Shown here: in pieces, positions 49,408 through 60,520 of the stretch
Position numbering within the stretch: the stretch's first letter is position 1
Layout: every line of letters starts with the position of its first letter
NCBI RefSeq assembly: GCF_028069725.1
Contig: NZ_JANEWG010000027.1
Span: 1-64,000, forward strand
Length of the DNA stretch: 64,000 nucleotides
Origin: Citrobacter sp. Awk 4
GTDB taxonomy: Bacteria; Pseudomonadota; Gammaproteobacteria; Enterobacterales; Enterobacteriaceae
Reading direction: 5' to 3'
Made by a program: the position numbers and the translations under genes
The notes under the pieces: model-generated
The model's database searches: none
Told to the model about the DNA's origin: nothing
The model's input: only the letters and a program-made list of their open reading frames with translations

Positions 49408-50529
49408 ATGTCAAAAGTCGCTCTCATTACTGGCGTCACCGGGCAGGACGGTTCTTACCTGGCGGAGCTTCTCCTGGAGAAAGGCTACGAGGTGCACGGT
49501 ATCAAGCGCCGCGCATCGTCATTCAACACCGAGCGTGTGGATCACATCTATCAGGATCCTCACGCCAGCAACCCGAAATTCCATCTGCATTATGGCGATC
49601 TGACAGACTCCTCCAACCTGACGCGCATTCTGCAAGAAGTGCAGCCGGACGAAGTCTACAACCTGGGGGCGATGAGCCACGTCGCGGTTTCTTTTGAATC
49701 GCCGGAATATACCGCTGACGTCGATGCGATGGGGACGCTGCGCCTGCTGGAAGCGATCCGCTTCCTCGGTCTGGAAAAGAAAACGCGTTTCTATCAGGCC
49801 TCCACCTCTGAGCTGTATGGCCTGGTCCAGGAGATCCCGCAGAAAGAGACCACGCCGTTCTATCCGCGTTCTCCGTATGCGGTGGCCAAACTGTACGCCT
49901 ACTGGATAACCGTCAACTACCGTGAATCCTATGGGATCTACGCCTGTAACGGCATTTTGTTTAACCATGAATCTCCGCGCCGTGGCGAAACCTTCGTGAC
50001 CCGCAAAATTACCCGCGCGATCGCCAATATCGCCCAGGGGCTGGAGAAGTGCCTGTACCTCGGCAACATGGACTCCCTGCGTGACTGGGGCCATGCCAAA
50101 GACTACGTCAAAATGCAGTGGATGATGTTGCAGCAGGAGAAACCGGAAGACTTCGTGATCGCCACCGGCGTGCAGTACTCCGTTCGTCAGTTCGTTGAAA
50201 TGGCGGCGGGACAACTGGGGATCAAACTGCGTTTCGAAGGGGAAGGGGTGGACGAAAAAGGTATCGTCGTCTCAGTGACCGGTCATGATGCGCCAGGCGT
50301 TAAAGCCGGTGATGTGATTGTGGCGGTTGACCCGCGTTATTTCCGCCCTGCGGAAGTGGAAACCCTGCTGGGCGATCCTTCCCGCGCACACCAAAAATTG
50401 GGCTGGAAGCCGGAGATTACCCTGCAGCAGATGGTGTCAGAGATGGTCGCAAACGATCTGGAAGCAGCGAAGAAGCACTCACTGCTGAAATCTCATGGTT
50501 ACGAGGTTGCCATCGCGCTGGAGTCATGA
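49408..50529 (+). CDS. gmd: GDP-mannose 4,6-dehydratase
   Basis: 373 aa, full length. The enzyme makes GDP-4-keto-6-deoxymannose, the first committed step to GDP-fucose. NADP-binding [23 protein letters not shown] at residue 8 and the catalytic [12 protein letters not shown] (YxxxK) with the upstream STSELYG. AAGGA precedes the ATG. Its TGA overlaps the fcl start. Confidence 0.97.
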   Translation: MSKVALITGVTGQDGSYLAELLLEKGYEVHGIKRRASSFNTERVDHIYQDPHASNPKFHLHYGDLTDSSNLTRILQEVQPDEVYNLGAMSHVAVSFESPEYTADVDAMGTLRLLEAIRFLGLEKKTRFYQASTSELYGLVQEIPQKETTPFYPRSPYAVAKLYAYWITVNYRESYGIYACNGILFNHESPRRGETFVTRKITRAIANIAQGLEKCLYLGNMDSLRDWGHAKDYVKMQWMMLQQEKPEDFVIATGVQYSVRQFVEMAAGQLGIKLRFEGEGVDEKGIVVSVTGHDAPGVKAGDVIVAVDPRYFRPAEVETLLGDPSRAHQKLGWKPEITLQQMVSEMVANDLEAAKKHSLLKSHGYEVAIALES

Positions 50530-51497
50530 GGATGATGAAACAACGTATTTTTGTGGCGGGCCATCGCGGGATGGTGGGGTCTGCCATTGTCAGACAGCTG
50601 GAACAGCGCGGCGATGTGGAACTGGTATTGCGCACCCGCGACGAGCTGAATCTGCTGGATAGCAAAGCAGTGCAGGCATTCTTTGCCGACGAACGTCTCG
50701 ATCAAGTGTATCTGGCGGCGGCGAAGGTGGGGGGTATTGTGGCGAACAATACGTACCCGGCTGATTTCATTTATGAAAACATGATGATAGAGAGCAACAT
50801 CATCCATGCCGCGCATTTGCATAACGTCAATAAGCTGCTGTTCCTCGGCTCATCCTGCATTTATCCAAAACTGGCGACCCAGCCGATGGCGGAAAGCGAA
50901 CTGTTGCAGGGAACGCTTGAGCCAACTAACGAGCCGTACGCCATCGCCAAGATTGCCGGGATCAAGCTGTGCGAGTCTTACAACCGTCAGTATCACCGCG
51001 ACTATCGTTCGGTGATGCCGACCAATCTGTACGGTTCACATGACAACTTCCATCCGGGCAATTCGCACGTGATCCCGGCGCTGCTGCGTCGTTTCCATGA
51101 AGCGACGGTACAGAATGCGGCGGATGTGGTGGTGTGGGGCAGCGGTACGCCGATGCGTGAGTTTTTGCACGTGGATGACATGGCGGCGGCCAGCATCCAT
51201 GTGATGGAACTTGACCGCGAAGTCTGGCAGGAGAATACCCAACCGATGCTGTCGCACATCAACGTCGGCACCGGCGTGGATTGCACCATCCGCGAGCTGG
51301 CGCAAACCATCGCGCAGGTGGTGGGTTACAAAGGTCGCGTGGTGTTTGACGCCACAAAACCGGATGGCACCCCCCGCAAACTGCTCGACGTAACCCGTCT
51401 GCATCAGCTTGGCTGGTATCACGAGATCGCGCTGGAAGCGGGTCTCGCCAGTACCTACCAGTGGTTCCTTGAGAACCAGCAGCGGTTTCGGGGGTAA
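50526..51497 (+). CDS. fcl: GDP-L-fucose synthase
   Basis: 323 aa (E. coli 321). Converts GDP-4-keto-6-deoxymannose to GDP-L-fucose with NADPH. Rossmann [23 protein letters not shown], catalytic serine in [10 protein letters not shown], and YAIAKIAG. The first ATG overlaps the gmd stop; later ATGs at 50532 and 50535 are alternatives, adding the two-residue difference. Also called wcaG. Confidence 0.97.
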   Translation: MRMMKQRIFVAGHRGMVGSAIVRQLEQRGDVELVLRTRDELNLLDSKAVQAFFADERLDQVYLAAAKVGGIVANNTYPADFIYENMMIESNIIHAAHLHNVNKLLFLGSSCIYPKLATQPMAESELLQGTLEPTNEPYAIAKIAGIKLCESYNRQYHRDYRSVMPTNLYGSHDNFHPGNSHVIPALLRRFHEATVQNAADVVVWGSGTPMREFLHVDDMAAASIHVMELDREVWQENTQPMLSHINVGTGVDCTIRELAQTIAQVVGYKGRVVFDATKPDGTPRKLLDVTRLHQLGWYHEIALEAGLASTYQWFLENQQRFRG

Positions 51498-51499
51498 GC

Positions 51500-51979
51500 A
51501 TGTTTTTACGTCAGGACGATTTTGCCACCGTGGTGCGCTCCACTCCGTTGATTTCCATTGATTTGATTGTGGAAAACGCGCGGGGAGAATTTCTGCTGGG
51601 CAAACGCCTCAACCGGCCCGCACAGGGCGACTGGTTTGTACCAGGCGGTCGGGTGCAAAAAGATGAGCCGCTGCACGCGGCCTTTGAACGCCTGACGCAG
51701 GCTGAACTGGGCTTACGTTTGCCGATGTCCGCCGGCGAATTTTATGGCGTCTGGCAGCACTTCTATGACGACAACTTTTCCGGCGCCGGTTTCACCACGC
51801 ACTATGTGGTGCTCGGTTTTCGCCTGAAGGTGTGTGAGGCCGATCTGCATCTGCCTGACACTCAGCATGACGACTACCGTTGGCTGACGCCAGCAGCGCT
51901 GCTGGCAAGCGCCGACGTGCATGACAACACTCGCGCCTATTTTATGCCGGAACGCCAGGCCGGGGAGCCGGGCTTATGA
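51500..51979 (+). CDS. gmm: GDP-mannose mannosyl hydrolase
   Basis: 159 aa Nudix-type enzyme. Variant Nudix box [24 protein letters not shown] (residues about 50-73), lacking the usual catalytic glutamates, as in E. coli Gmm. Hydrolyses GDP-mannose and GDP-glucose to the sugar plus GDP, probably tuning sugar-nucleotide flow. Starts two bases after fcl, overlaps wcaI by four. Confidence 0.95.
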   Translation: MFLRQDDFATVVRSTPLISIDLIVENARGEFLLGKRLNRPAQGDWFVPGGRVQKDEPLHAAFERLTQAELGLRLPMSAGEFYGVWQHFYDDNFSGAGFTTHYVVLGFRLKVCEADLHLPDTQHDDYRWLTPAALLASADVHDNTRAYFMPERQAGEPGL

Positions 51980-53199
51980 AAATCCTCGTTTATGGAATCA
52001 ACTACTCGCCTGAACTGACCGGTATTGGCAAATACACTGGCGAGATGGTCGAATGGATGGCGCGTGAAGGCCATGAAGTGCGGGTTATCACTGCGCCACC
52101 TTACTACCCGCAATGGAAAGTCGGCGAACGCTACTCATCCTGGCGTTATCGCCGGGAAGAGGGTGATGCCACCGTCTGGCGCTGCCCGCTGTACGTACCG
52201 GCACAACCGTCAACGCTGAAGCGCCTGCTGCATTTGGGCAGCTTTGCATTGAGCAGCTTTTTCCCGTTACTGGCGCAACGGCGCTGGAAACCGGATCGCA
52301 TCATTGGCGTGGTGCCCACGCTGTTTTGCACTCCGGGGATGCGTCTGCTGGCAAAACTCTCTGGCGCCCGCACGCTGCTGCATATTCAGGATTACGAAGT
52401 GGACGCGATGCTCGGCCTGGGTCTGGCCGGGAAGGGCAAGCATGGCAAAGTCGCCAGGCTGGCAACGGCGTTTGAACGCAGCGGCCTGCATCACGTTGAC
52501 AACGTCTCCACCATCTCCCGCTCAATGATGAATAAAGCGCAGGAAAAAGGGGTGGCGGCAGAGAAGATTATATTCTTTCCAAATTGGTCGGAAGTTGCCC
52601 GTTTTCGCGACGTTTGCGACGACGATGTCCGCACACTGCGCGCGCAGCTTGAACTCCCGATTGATCACAAAATCATTCTCTACTCCGGCAACATTGGCGA
52701 AAAACAGGGGCTGGAAAACGTGATTGAAGCGGCGCTCCGTTTGCGCGAACAGCCGCTCATTTTTGCGATTGTCGGTCAGGGCGGCGGCAAAGCGCGGCTG
52801 GAAAAAATAGCCCGTGAACGCGGCCTCAACAACGTGAAATTCTTCCCGCTTCAGTCATATGACGCCTTACCCGCGCTGCTGAAGATGGGCGACTGCCATC
52901 TGGTGGTGCAAAAGCGTGGCGCGGCGGATGCGGTTCTGCCTTCCAAACTGACCAATATTCTGGCGGTGGGCGGCAATGCGGTGATTACCGCAGAAGCACA
53001 GACCGAACTGGGTCAGCTCTGCAACAGTTATCCGGGTATCGCCGTTTGCGTGGAGCCTGAATCGGTCGACGCGCTGGTAAACGGAATTACGCAAGCGCTC
53101 GCCATGCCCGAAAACAACACGGTGGCACGTGACTATGCCGAACGCACGCTCGATAAAGAGAACGTGTTACGTCAATTTATTGCAGATATTCGGGATTAA
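51976..53199 (+). CDS. wcaI: colanic acid glycosyltransferase WcaI (GT4)
   Basis: 407 aa. GT-B protein; the N-terminal [24 protein letters not shown] and the donor-binding [22 protein letters not shown]. It has been proposed to transfer fucose onto the first sugar of the repeat. Three bases separate it from manC. Confidence 0.94.
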   Translation: MKILVYGINYSPELTGIGKYTGEMVEWMAREGHEVRVITAPPYYPQWKVGERYSSWRYRREEGDATVWRCPLYVPAQPSTLKRLLHLGSFALSSFFPLLAQRRWKPDRIIGVVPTLFCTPGMRLLAKLSGARTLLHIQDYEVDAMLGLGLAGKGKHGKVARLATAFERSGLHHVDNVSTISRSMMNKAQEKGVAAEKIIFFPNWSEVARFRDVCDDDVRTLRAQLELPIDHKIILYSGNIGEKQGLENVIEAALRLREQPLIFAIVGQGGGKARLEKIARERGLNNVKFFPLQSYDALPALLKMGDCHLVVQKRGAADAVLPSKLTNILAVGGNAVITAEAQTELGQLCNSYPGIAVCVEPESVDALVNGITQALAMPENNTVARDYAERTLDKENVLRQFIADIRD

Positions 53200-53202
53200 A
53201 AA

Positions 53203-54639
53203 ATGAATCAGACCAAACTCTATCCGGTCGTGATGGCGGGTGGCTCCGGTAGCCGCTTGTGGCCGCTTTCCCGCGTACTTTATCCAAAACAGTTTTTATG
53301 CCTGAAGGGCGATCTCACGATGCTGCAAACGACTATTTGTCGTTTGAACGGCGTGGAGTGCGAAAGCCCGGTGGTGATTTGTAATGAGCAACACCGCTTT
53401 ATCGTCGCGGAACAACTGCGACAGCTGGGCAAGCTGACCGAGAATATCATTCTCGAACCGGCCGGGCGTAACACCGCCCCCGCCATTGCGCTGGCGGCGC
53501 TGGCGGCAACGCGCTCCAGTCCGGATAGCGACCCGTTGATGCTGGTACTGGCGGCCGATCATGTGATTGCCGATGAAGAGGCATTTCGCACAGCGGTGCG
53601 CAGCGCCATGCCGTACGCCGATGCGGGCAAACTGGTGACGTTTGGGATCGTGCCGGATCTGCCGGAAACCGGTTATGGCTATATCCGTCGCGGTAATGTC
53701 ACTCCTGGCATGCACGATGCCGTCGCGTTTGACGTCGCGCAATTTGTTGAGAAACCCAATCTCGAGACCGCAAAGTCGTGGGTGGCAAGCGGCGACTACT
53801 ACTGGAACAGTGGCATGTTCCTGTTTCGCGCGGGGCGCTATCTCGAGGAGTTAAGAAAATACCGTCCCGATATTTTTGACGCGTGCGAGAAAGCGATGAG
53901 TGCTGTTGACCCCGATCTCGATTTTATCCGTGTGGATGAAGAGGCGTTTCTCGCCTGCCCGGAAGAGTCGGTGGATTACGCGGTGATGGAGCACACGGCG
54001 GATGCAGTGGTTCTCCCGATGGATGCGGGCTGGAGCGATGTGGGGTCGTGGTCATCGCTATGGGAGATCAGCGCGCATACGGCGGAAGGCAATGTCCACC
54101 ACGGCGATGTGATCAGCCACAAAACCGAGAACAGCTATGTGTATGCCGAGTCTGGCCTTGTTACCACCGTCGGCGTGAAGGATTTGGTGGTGGTGCAGAC
54201 CCGGGATGCGGTGCTGATTGCTGACCGTAACGCGGTACAGGATGTGAAAAAAGTGGTGGAACAGATCAAAGCCGACGGACGCCACGAGCACCATATTCAC
54301 CGTGAAGTGTACCGTCCGTGGGGTAAATACGATTCCATCGATGCGGGCGATCGCTACCAGGTGAAACGGATCACCGTGAAGCCGGGCGAAGGACTTTCTG
54401 TGCAGATGCACCATCACCGCGCCGAACACTGGGTTGTGGTGGCGGGTACCGCAAAAGTCACCATTGAGGGTGACGTCAAACTGCTCGCGGAAAACGAGTC
54501 TGTCTACATTCCTCTGGGCGCAACTCACTGCCTGGAGAATCCGGGAAAAATACCGCTCGATTTAATCGAAGTGCGCTCCGGCTCGTATCTCGAAGAGGAC
54601 GACGTGGTGCGGTTTGAGGATCGCTACGGGCGGGTGTAG
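53203..54639 (+). CDS. manC: mannose-1-phosphate guanylyltransferase
   Basis: 478 aa. The bifunctional-type protein has an N-terminal pyrophosphorylase with [12 protein letters not shown] and FVEKPN, and a C-terminal cupin domain with [18 protein letters not shown]. It makes GDP-mannose from mannose 1-phosphate and GTP, feeding gmd. Equivalent to cpsB of E. coli. Confidence 0.97.
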   Translation: MNQTKLYPVVMAGGSGSRLWPLSRVLYPKQFLCLKGDLTMLQTTICRLNGVECESPVVICNEQHRFIVAEQLRQLGKLTENIILEPAGRNTAPAIALAALAATRSSPDSDPLMLVLAADHVIADEEAFRTAVRSAMPYADAGKLVTFGIVPDLPETGYGYIRRGNVTPGMHDAVAFDVAQFVEKPNLETAKSWVASGDYYWNSGMFLFRAGRYLEELRKYRPDIFDACEKAMSAVDPDLDFIRVDEEAFLACPEESVDYAVMEHTADAVVLPMDAGWSDVGSWSSLWEISAHTAEGNVHHGDVISHKTENSYVYAESGLVTTVGVKDLVVVQTRDAVLIADRNAVQDVKKVVEQIKADGRHEHHIHREVYRPWGKYDSIDAGDRYQVKRITVKPGEGLSVQMHHHRAEHWVVVAGTAKVTIEGDVKLLAENESVYIPLGATHCLENPGKIPLDLIEVRSGSYLEEDDVVRFEDRYGRV

Positions 54640-54696
54640 GCCTGATAAGACGCGGAGCTTCGCCATCAGGCAATGACCGCCGGATCACTATCCGGC
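54640..54696. repeat. REP element after manC
   Basis: GCCTGATAAG...GCCATCAGGC (54640-54671) is a REP-like imperfect palindrome, and a second hairpin GCCGGAT/ATCCGGC follows at 54679-54696. They fill the 127-base gap before manB. Confidence 0.75.
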
Positions 54697-54766
54697 AAAA
54701 AACAACAATAACAATTTTGGCCATTAACGGGTCAGGGCTAACTGTTGCCTGAAGAAGGGTAAAAAC

Positions 54767-56137
54767 ATGACGAAACTAACCTGCTTTAAAGCCTACGACA
54801 TTCGCGGCAGGCTGGGCGAAGAGCTTAACGAAGAGATCGCATGGCGTATTGGTCGCGCTTATGGCGAGTTTCTGAAACCGAAAACGGTCGTGCTGGGCGG
54901 CGACGTCCGTCTGACCAGCCAGGCGCTAAAACTGGCGCTGGCGAAAGGATTGCAGGATGCCGGTGTTGACGTACTGGATATTGGCCTGTCTGGCACCGAA
55001 GAGATCTATTTCGCCACTTTCCATCTTGGTGTGGACGGCGGCATTGAAGTGACGGCCAGTCACAATCCAATGGACTACAACGGCATGAAGCTTGTGCGCG
55101 AGGGCGCCCGGCCGATCAGCGGCGACACAGGGCTGCGCGATATCCAGCGTCTGGCCGAAGCGAATGACTTCGCGGCGGTGAACGACGCGAAGCGCGGCAG
55201 CTACACACAAATTAGCCTGCGTGACGCCTATCTCGATCATCTGTTCGGTTATATCAACGTCAACAACATCACCCCGCTGAAACTGGTGATTAACTCGGGC
55301 AACGGCGCGGCGGGTCCGGTGGTAGACGCCATTGAAGCACGTTTTAAAACGCTCGGCGTACCGGTTGAGTTCATCAAAGTCCACAACACGCCGGACGGCA
55401 ACTTCCCGAACGGTATTCCGAATCCGCTGCTGCCGGAGTGTCGTGCGGATACCTGCAACGCGGTGCTTGAGCATGGCGCGGACATGGGCATTGCGTTTGA
55501 CGGTGATTTCGACCGCTGCTTCTTCTTCGACCATACCGGACAGTTTATTGAGGGCTACTACATCGTCGGCCTGCTGGCAGAGGCGTTTCTGGAGAAACAT
55601 CCGGGGGCGAAGATCATCCACGACCCGCGTCTTTCCTGGAACACTGTTGATGTGGTGACGGCGGCGGGCGGCACGCCGGTGATGTCGAAAACCGGTCATG
55701 CGTTCATCAAAGAACGGATGCGGCAGGAAGATGCCATCTACGGCGGCGAGATGAGCGCCCATCACTATTTCCGTGATTTTGCCTATTGCGACAGCGGGAT
55801 GATCCCGTGGCTGCTGGTGGCTGAACTGGTGTGTCTTAAAGGACAGTCGCTGGGTGAAATGGTGCGCGACCGGATGGTGGCGTATCCGGCAAGCGGGGAG
55901 ATTAACAGCCAGCTGGCAGAGCCGGTATCGGCGATTGGCCGCGTTGAACAGCACTTTGCACGCGAGGCGCTGGCGGTGGACAGAACCGACGGTATCAGCA
56001 TGTCGTTCGCCGACTGGCGTTTCAATCTGCGCTCGTCAAACACCGAGCCGGTGGTGCGCCTTAACGTGGAATCGCGTGGCGATATTCCGCTGATGGAAGC
56101 GCGAACGCGCACGCTGCTGGCGTTGTTGAATCAGTAA
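54767..56137 (+). CDS. manB: phosphomannomutase
   Basis: 456 aa. Interconverts mannose 6-phosphate and mannose 1-phosphate for GDP-mannose synthesis. Catalytic phosphoserine loop [13 protein letters not shown] near residue 97 and Mg-binding [11 protein letters not shown] near 246 are intact. Equivalent to cpsG of E. coli. Confidence 0.97.
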   Translation: MTKLTCFKAYDIRGRLGEELNEEIAWRIGRAYGEFLKPKTVVLGGDVRLTSQALKLALAKGLQDAGVDVLDIGLSGTEEIYFATFHLGVDGGIEVTASHNPMDYNGMKLVREGARPISGDTGLRDIQRLAEANDFAAVNDAKRGSYTQISLRDAYLDHLFGYINVNNITPLKLVINSGNGAAGPVVDAIEARFKTLGVPVEFIKVHNTPDGNFPNGIPNPLLPECRADTCNAVLEHGADMGIAFDGDFDRCFFFDHTGQFIEGYYIVGLLAEAFLEKHPGAKIIHDPRLSWNTVDVVTAAGGTPVMSKTGHAFIKERMRQEDAIYGGEMSAHHYFRDFAYCDSGMIPWLLVAELVCLKGQSLGEMVRDRMVAYPASGEINSQLAEPVSAIGRVEQHFAREALAVDRTDGISMSFADWRFNLRSSNTEPVVRLNVESRGDIPLMEARTRTLLALLNQ

Positions 56138-56148
56138 TGTCAGTGCTT

Positions 56149-56180
56149 CTCTTATCCAGTCAGGGAATGCCTGGATAAGG
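56149..56180. other. hairpin between manB and wcaJ
   Basis: CTTATCCAG pairs with CTGGATAAG across an 11-14 base loop in the 62-base manB-wcaJ gap. It is not followed by a T-run; it may act as an mRNA processing or stability element. Confidence 0.4.
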
Positions 56181-56199
56181 GCTAAGAACAGGAACAACG

Positions 56200-57594
56200 A
56201 TGACAAATCTAAAAACGCGCGAGCGAGCCAAAACCAATGCATCGTTAATCTCTATGGTGCAACGCTTTTCAGATATCACCCTGATGTTTGGCGGGCTGTG
56301 GGTCGTCTGTCAGGTGAGCGGCTTGCCATTTCTGTATATGCACCTGTTGGTGGCCTTAATTACGTTGGTGGTGTTCCAGATGCTGGGAGGCATCACGGAT
56401 TTTTACCGCTCCTGGCGCGGCGTCAAAATGTCGACGGAACTGGCGCTGTTGCTACGTAACTGGACGCTGAGCCTGGTGTTCAGCGCCGGTTTAATCGCCT
56501 TCAATAACGACGTTGAGAACCGTCCCGCGGCCTGGCTGGCGTGGTATCTGCTTTCAAGCGTTGGGCTGGTGGTCTGTCGTTCGTTGATTCGCTACGGGGC
56601 AGGCTGGTTGCGCCATCGTGGGTACAACAAACGGCGGGTGGCGGTGGCGGGCGATTTGCCTGCTGGTCAGGCGTTGCTGGAGAGTTTTCGCAACGAACCG
56701 TGGCTGGGCTTTGATGTGGTCGGCGTTTATCACGACGCTAAACCGGGCGGTGTGTCAGCGAACTGGGCGGGCAATCTGCGACAACTGGTGGAGGATGCCA
56801 AAGCGTCACGCATTCATAACGTTTATATCGCCATGTCGATGTGTGACGGCGCACGGGTGAAAAAACTGGTACGAGAACTGGCCGACACCACCTGTTCGGT
56901 GATCCTTATCCCTGACGTCTTTACCTTCAATATTTTGCATTCCCGCATCGAAGAGGTGAGTGGCGTGCCGGTGGTGCCGCTGTATGACACGCCGCTCTCG
57001 GGCATCAATCGTCTGCTTAAACGTGCTGAAGACATAGTGCTGGCGTCGCTGATCCTGTTGTTGATTTCTCCGGTGCTGTGCTGCATTGCGCTGTCGGTCA
57101 AGCTGACCTCTCCCGGCCCGGTTATTTTCCGCCAGACGCGCTACGGCATGGATGGCAAACCGATCAAGGTGTGGAAATTCCGCTCCATGAAAGTGATGGA
57201 AAACGATGCGGTGGTCACTCAGGCAACGCAAAACGATCCCCGCGTCACCCCGGTGGGCAATTTTCTGCGCCGCACCTCACTGGACGAGTTACCACAGTTT
57301 ATTAACGTGTTGACGGGCGGCATGTCGATCGTAGGGCCACGACCGCATGCGGTGGCGCACAACGAGCAGTATCGCCAGCTTATCGAGGGTTACATGCTGC
57401 GGCACAAGGTGAAACCGGGCATTACCGGCTGGGCGCAAATCAACGGCTGGCGCGGTGAGACCGACACATTAGAGAAGATGGAAAAGCGGGTTGAGTTTGA
57501 TCTGGAGTATATCCGTGAATGGAGCCTGTGGTTCGACATCAAGATCGTCTTCCTGACTGTGTTTAAGGGTTTTGTGAACAAAGCGGCTTACTGA
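56200..57594 (+). CDS. wcaJ: undecaprenyl-phosphate glucose phosphotransferase WcaJ
   Basis: 464 aa. The initiating enzyme loads glucose 1-phosphate onto undecaprenyl phosphate. Four N-terminal membrane segments, a cytoplasmic middle domain, a reentrant hydrophobic helix near 270-300 and the C-terminal sugar transferase domain (KFRSMKVMEND, TSLDELPQF, VKPGITGWAQ). Intact, so slime production is not lost by the common wcaJ inactivation. Confidence 0.96.
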   Translation: MTNLKTRERAKTNASLISMVQRFSDITLMFGGLWVVCQVSGLPFLYMHLLVALITLVVFQMLGGITDFYRSWRGVKMSTELALLLRNWTLSLVFSAGLIAFNNDVENRPAAWLAWYLLSSVGLVVCRSLIRYGAGWLRHRGYNKRRVAVAGDLPAGQALLESFRNEPWLGFDVVGVYHDAKPGGVSANWAGNLRQLVEDAKASRIHNVYIAMSMCDGARVKKLVRELADTTCSVILIPDVFTFNILHSRIEEVSGVPVVPLYDTPLSGINRLLKRAEDIVLASLILLLISPVLCCIALSVKLTSPGPVIFRQTRYGMDGKPIKVWKFRSMKVMENDAVVTQATQNDPRVTPVGNFLRRTSLDELPQFINVLTGGMSIVGPRPHAVAHNEQYRQLIEGYMLRHKVKPGITGWAQINGWRGETDTLEKMEKRVEFDLEYIREWSLWFDIKIVFLTVFKGFVNKAAY

Positions 57595-57603
57595 GGAACG
57601 ATG

Positions 57604-59082
57604 ATGAGTTTACGCGAAAAAACCCTCAGTGGCGCCAGGTGGTCGGCGATGGCAACTGTCGTCATTATCGGTCTGGGACTGATTCAGATGACGGTACTGG
57701 CGCGGATTATCGACAACCATCAGTTTGGTCTGTTGACCGTCTCGCTGGTGATTATTGCGCTGGCCGATACTCTCTCGGACTTTGGCATTGCTAACTCGAT
57801 TATCCAGCGTAAAGAGATAAGCCACCTCGAACTGACCACTCTGTACTGGCTCAACGTCGGTCTGGGGCTGGTGGTGTGCGTGGCGGTGTTTCTGCTCAGC
57901 GACGTGATTGGCAATGTGCTGAATAACCCCGATCTGGCGTCATTAATCAAAACCCTGTCGCTGGCATTTGTGGTTACCCCGCATGGGCAGCAGTTCCGCG
58001 CGCTGATGCAAAAGGAGCTGGAGTTCAACAAGATTGGCATGATCGAGACCAGTTCGGTACTGGCGGGGTTTACCTTTACGGTGGTCAGCGCCCATTTCTG
58101 GCCGTGGGCGTTAACCGCGATCCTTGGCTATCTGGTCAACAGCGCGGTCCGTACGCTGCTGTTTGGTTATTTTGGCCGCAAAATCTATCGCCCAGGACTG
58201 CACTTTTCGCTGGCATCCGTCTCATCGAATTTACGTTTTGGCGCGTGGCTGACGGCAGACAGCATCATCAATTATGTGAATACCAATCTCTCAACTCTGG
58301 TGCTGGCGCGCATTCTTGGCGCAGGCGTGGCGGGGGGGTACAACCTGGCGTACAACGTGGCGGTCGTTCCGCCGATGAAACTCAACCCCATCATCACCCG
58401 CGTGTTGTTTCCCGCGTTTGCCAAAATTCAGGACGACACCGAAAAGTTGCGGATTAACTTCTACAAGCTGTTGTCGGTGGTAGGGATCATTAACTTCCCC
58501 GCCTTGCTCGGCCTGATGGTGGTGTCGAACAATTTTGTACCGCTGGTCTTCGGTGAGAAGTGGAGCAGCATTGTTCCGGTTATGCAGTTGTTGTGCGTGG
58601 TGGGACTGCTGCGTTCCGTTGGCAATCCGATAGGCTCGCTGCTGATGGCGAAAGCGCGCGTCGATATCAGCTTTAAATTCAATGTGTTCAAAACCTGTCT
58701 GTTTATTCCGGCCATTGTCGTCGGTGGTCATCTGGCGGGCGCTATCGGCGTCACGCTGGGATTTCTGCTGGTGCAAATCATCAATACGGTGCTGAGTTAT
58801 TTCGTGATGATCAAACCGGTGCTGGGCTCCAGCTATCGTCAGTACATCCTGAGCTTGTGGCTACCGTTTTATCTCTCTTTACCGACGCTGGCGCTGAGTT
58901 ATGGCCTGGGCGTTGCGTTGCAGGGGCATCTGCCGCTCGGCCTATTGCTGGCCACGCAAATTGCTGCGGGCGCGCTGGCCTTTGTCGTGATGATCGTGGC
59001 GTCGCGCCATCCGTTAGTGGTGGAAATCAAGCGCCAGTTTTGTCGCAGCGAAAAAATGAAAACACTGCTACGCGCAGGGTGA
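57604..59082 (+). CDS. wzxC: colanic acid flippase WzxC
   Basis: 492 aa from the second ATG at 57604, which has the better spacing to GAGGA; an ATG at 57601 is the alternative. Polysaccharide (MATE/MOP) transporter with about twelve to fourteen membrane segments. Flips the lipid-linked repeat unit across the inner membrane. Confidence 0.96.
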   Translation: MSLREKTLSGARWSAMATVVIIGLGLIQMTVLARIIDNHQFGLLTVSLVIIALADTLSDFGIANSIIQRKEISHLELTTLYWLNVGLGLVVCVAVFLLSDVIGNVLNNPDLASLIKTLSLAFVVTPHGQQFRALMQKELEFNKIGMIETSSVLAGFTFTVVSAHFWPWALTAILGYLVNSAVRTLLFGYFGRKIYRPGLHFSLASVSSNLRFGAWLTADSIINYVNTNLSTLVLARILGAGVAGGYNLAYNVAVVPPMKLNPIITRVLFPAFAKIQDDTEKLRINFYKLLSVVGIINFPALLGLMVVSNNFVPLVFGEKWSSIVPVMQLLCVVGLLRSVGNPIGSLLMAKARVDISFKFNVFKTCLFIPAIVVGGHLAGAIGVTLGFLLVQIINTVLSYFVMIKPVLGSSYRQYILSLWLPFYLSLPTLALSYGLGVALQGHLPLGLLLATQIAAGALAFVVMIVASRHPLVVEIKRQFCRSEKMKTLLRAG

Positions 59083-59110
59083 ACCTTACCGCCGCCATCC
59101 GGCAAACCAT

Positions 59111-59219
59111 GCCTGATGACGCTGCGCTTATCAGGCCTACGGGACGCATGGCGCTTCGGTTATCGGACCGGGAAATAACGCTGTAGGCCGGATAAGGCAA
59201 CAGCCGCCGACATCCGGCA
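59111..59219. repeat. BIME (two REP units) between wzxC and wcaK
   Basis: REP unit 1 at 59111-59140 (GCCTGATGACG...TTATCAGGC) and unit 2 at 59181-59219 (GTAGGCCGGATAAGG...CATCCGGC) lie in the 157-base gap, in opposite-type orientation, forming a BIME. Confidence 0.85.
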
Positions 59220-59239
59220 ATGAATATTTGAGGTAACAA

Positions 59240-60520
59240 ATGAAATTATTAATTTTGGGCAACCATACCTGCGGCAACCGTGGCGACAGTGCGATTTTAC
59301 GCGGCCTGTTGGATGCCATTCATCGCCTGGAGCCCGACGCGGAAGTCGACGTGATGAGCCGTTATCCGGTGAGTTCTTCCTGGTTACTCAATCGCCCGGT
59401 GATGGGCGATCCTATCTGGCTGCAAATGAAGCAGCACAACAGCGCGGCAGGCATGATGGGTCGGGTGAAAAAAGTGCTGCGCCGCCGTTATCAACATCAG
59501 GTTCTGCTTTCACGCGTCACGGATACCGGCAAGCTGCGCAATATCGCGATTGCCCAGGGTTTTACGGACTTTGTTCGTCTGCTGTCGGGTTACGACGCGA
59601 TTATTCAGGTGGGCGGATCGTTTTTTGTCGATCTCTACGGCGTACCGCAATTTGAGCATGCGCTGTGTACGTTCATGGCGAAAAAACCGCTGTATATGGT
59701 GGGTCACAGCGTCGGCCCGTTCCAGGACGAACAGTTCAACCGACTGGCGAACTATGTTTTTGGCCAGTGTGATGCGTTGATCCTGCGCGAAGCGGTAAGC
59801 CTTGAACTGATGAAACGTAGCGACATCACGACGGCAAAAGTGGAATCCGGCGTAGACACTGCATGGCTGGTAGAACGTCATCATGACGATTTTGAACCAG
59901 CCTACACGGTGCAACACTGGCTGGACGTCGCCGCAAAGCAGAAGACAGTGGCTATCACGCTGCGCGAACTGGCGCCGTTTGATAAACGTTTGGGCACCAC
60001 GCAACAGGCCTATGAGCAGGCGTTCGCCGGGGTTGTGAATCGCATTCTGGAGGAAGGGTATCAGGTGATTGCACTCTCAACCTGTACCGGGATCGACAGC
60101 TACAACAAAGATGACCGTATGGTGGCGCTGAATTTACGCCAGTATGTCAGCGATCCGTCGCGCTACCACGTGGTGATGGACGAACTGAACGATCTGGAGA
60201 TGGGAAAAATTCTTGCCGCCTGCGAACTGACCGTAGGAACACGCCTGCATTCCGCGATTATCTCGATGAACTTTGACACCCCGGCCATTGCCATCAACTA
60301 CGAACATAAGTCGGCGGGGATCATGCAGCAACTGGGATTGCCGGAGATGGCCATCGATATTCGCCATCTCCTGGATGGCAGTCTGACAACGATGGTGGCC
60401 GATACGCTGGGGCAGTTGCCGGAACTGAACACGCGGGTTTCTGCCGCCGTGACGCGTGAGCGTGAACAGGGGTTACGGATGGTGGAATCGGTGCTCGCGC
60501 GTATCAGGGAGGGAAAATGA
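59240..60520 (+). CDS. wcaK: colanic acid pyruvyl transferase WcaK
   Basis: 426 aa. Polysaccharide pyruvyl transferase family: N-terminal LLILGNHTCGNRGDSAILRG, the central QVGGSFFVDLYG and VGHSVGPFQ, and the C-terminal TVGTRLHSAI. Adds the pyruvate ketal to the terminal galactose. Overlaps wcaL by four bases. Confidence 0.95.
   Translation: MKLLILGNHTCGNRGDSAILRGLLDAIHRLEPDAEVDVMSRYPVSSSWLLNRPVMGDPIWLQMKQHNSAAGMMGRVKKVLRRRYQHQVLLSRVTDTGKLRNIAIAQGFTDFVRLLSGYDAIIQVGGSFFVDLYGVPQFEHALCTFMAKKPLYMVGHSVGPFQDEQFNRLANYVFGQCDALILREAVSLELMKRSDITTAKVESGVDTAWLVERHHDDFEPAYTVQHWLDVAAKQKTVAITLRELAPFDKRLGTTQQAYEQAFAGVVNRILEEGYQVIALSTCTGIDSYNKDDRMVALNLRQYVSDPSRYHVVMDELNDLEMGKILAACELTVGTRLHSAIISMNFDTPAIAINYEHKSAGIMQQLGLPEMAIDIRHLLDGSLTTMVADTLGQLPELNTRVSAAVTREREQGLRMVESVLARIREGK

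Noticed and set aside
54926-55954. 342-codon open frame on the minus strand
   Set aside because: It is antisense to manB, which has intact catalytic motifs; high-GC coding DNA often leaves long antisense frames. No recognisable domain.
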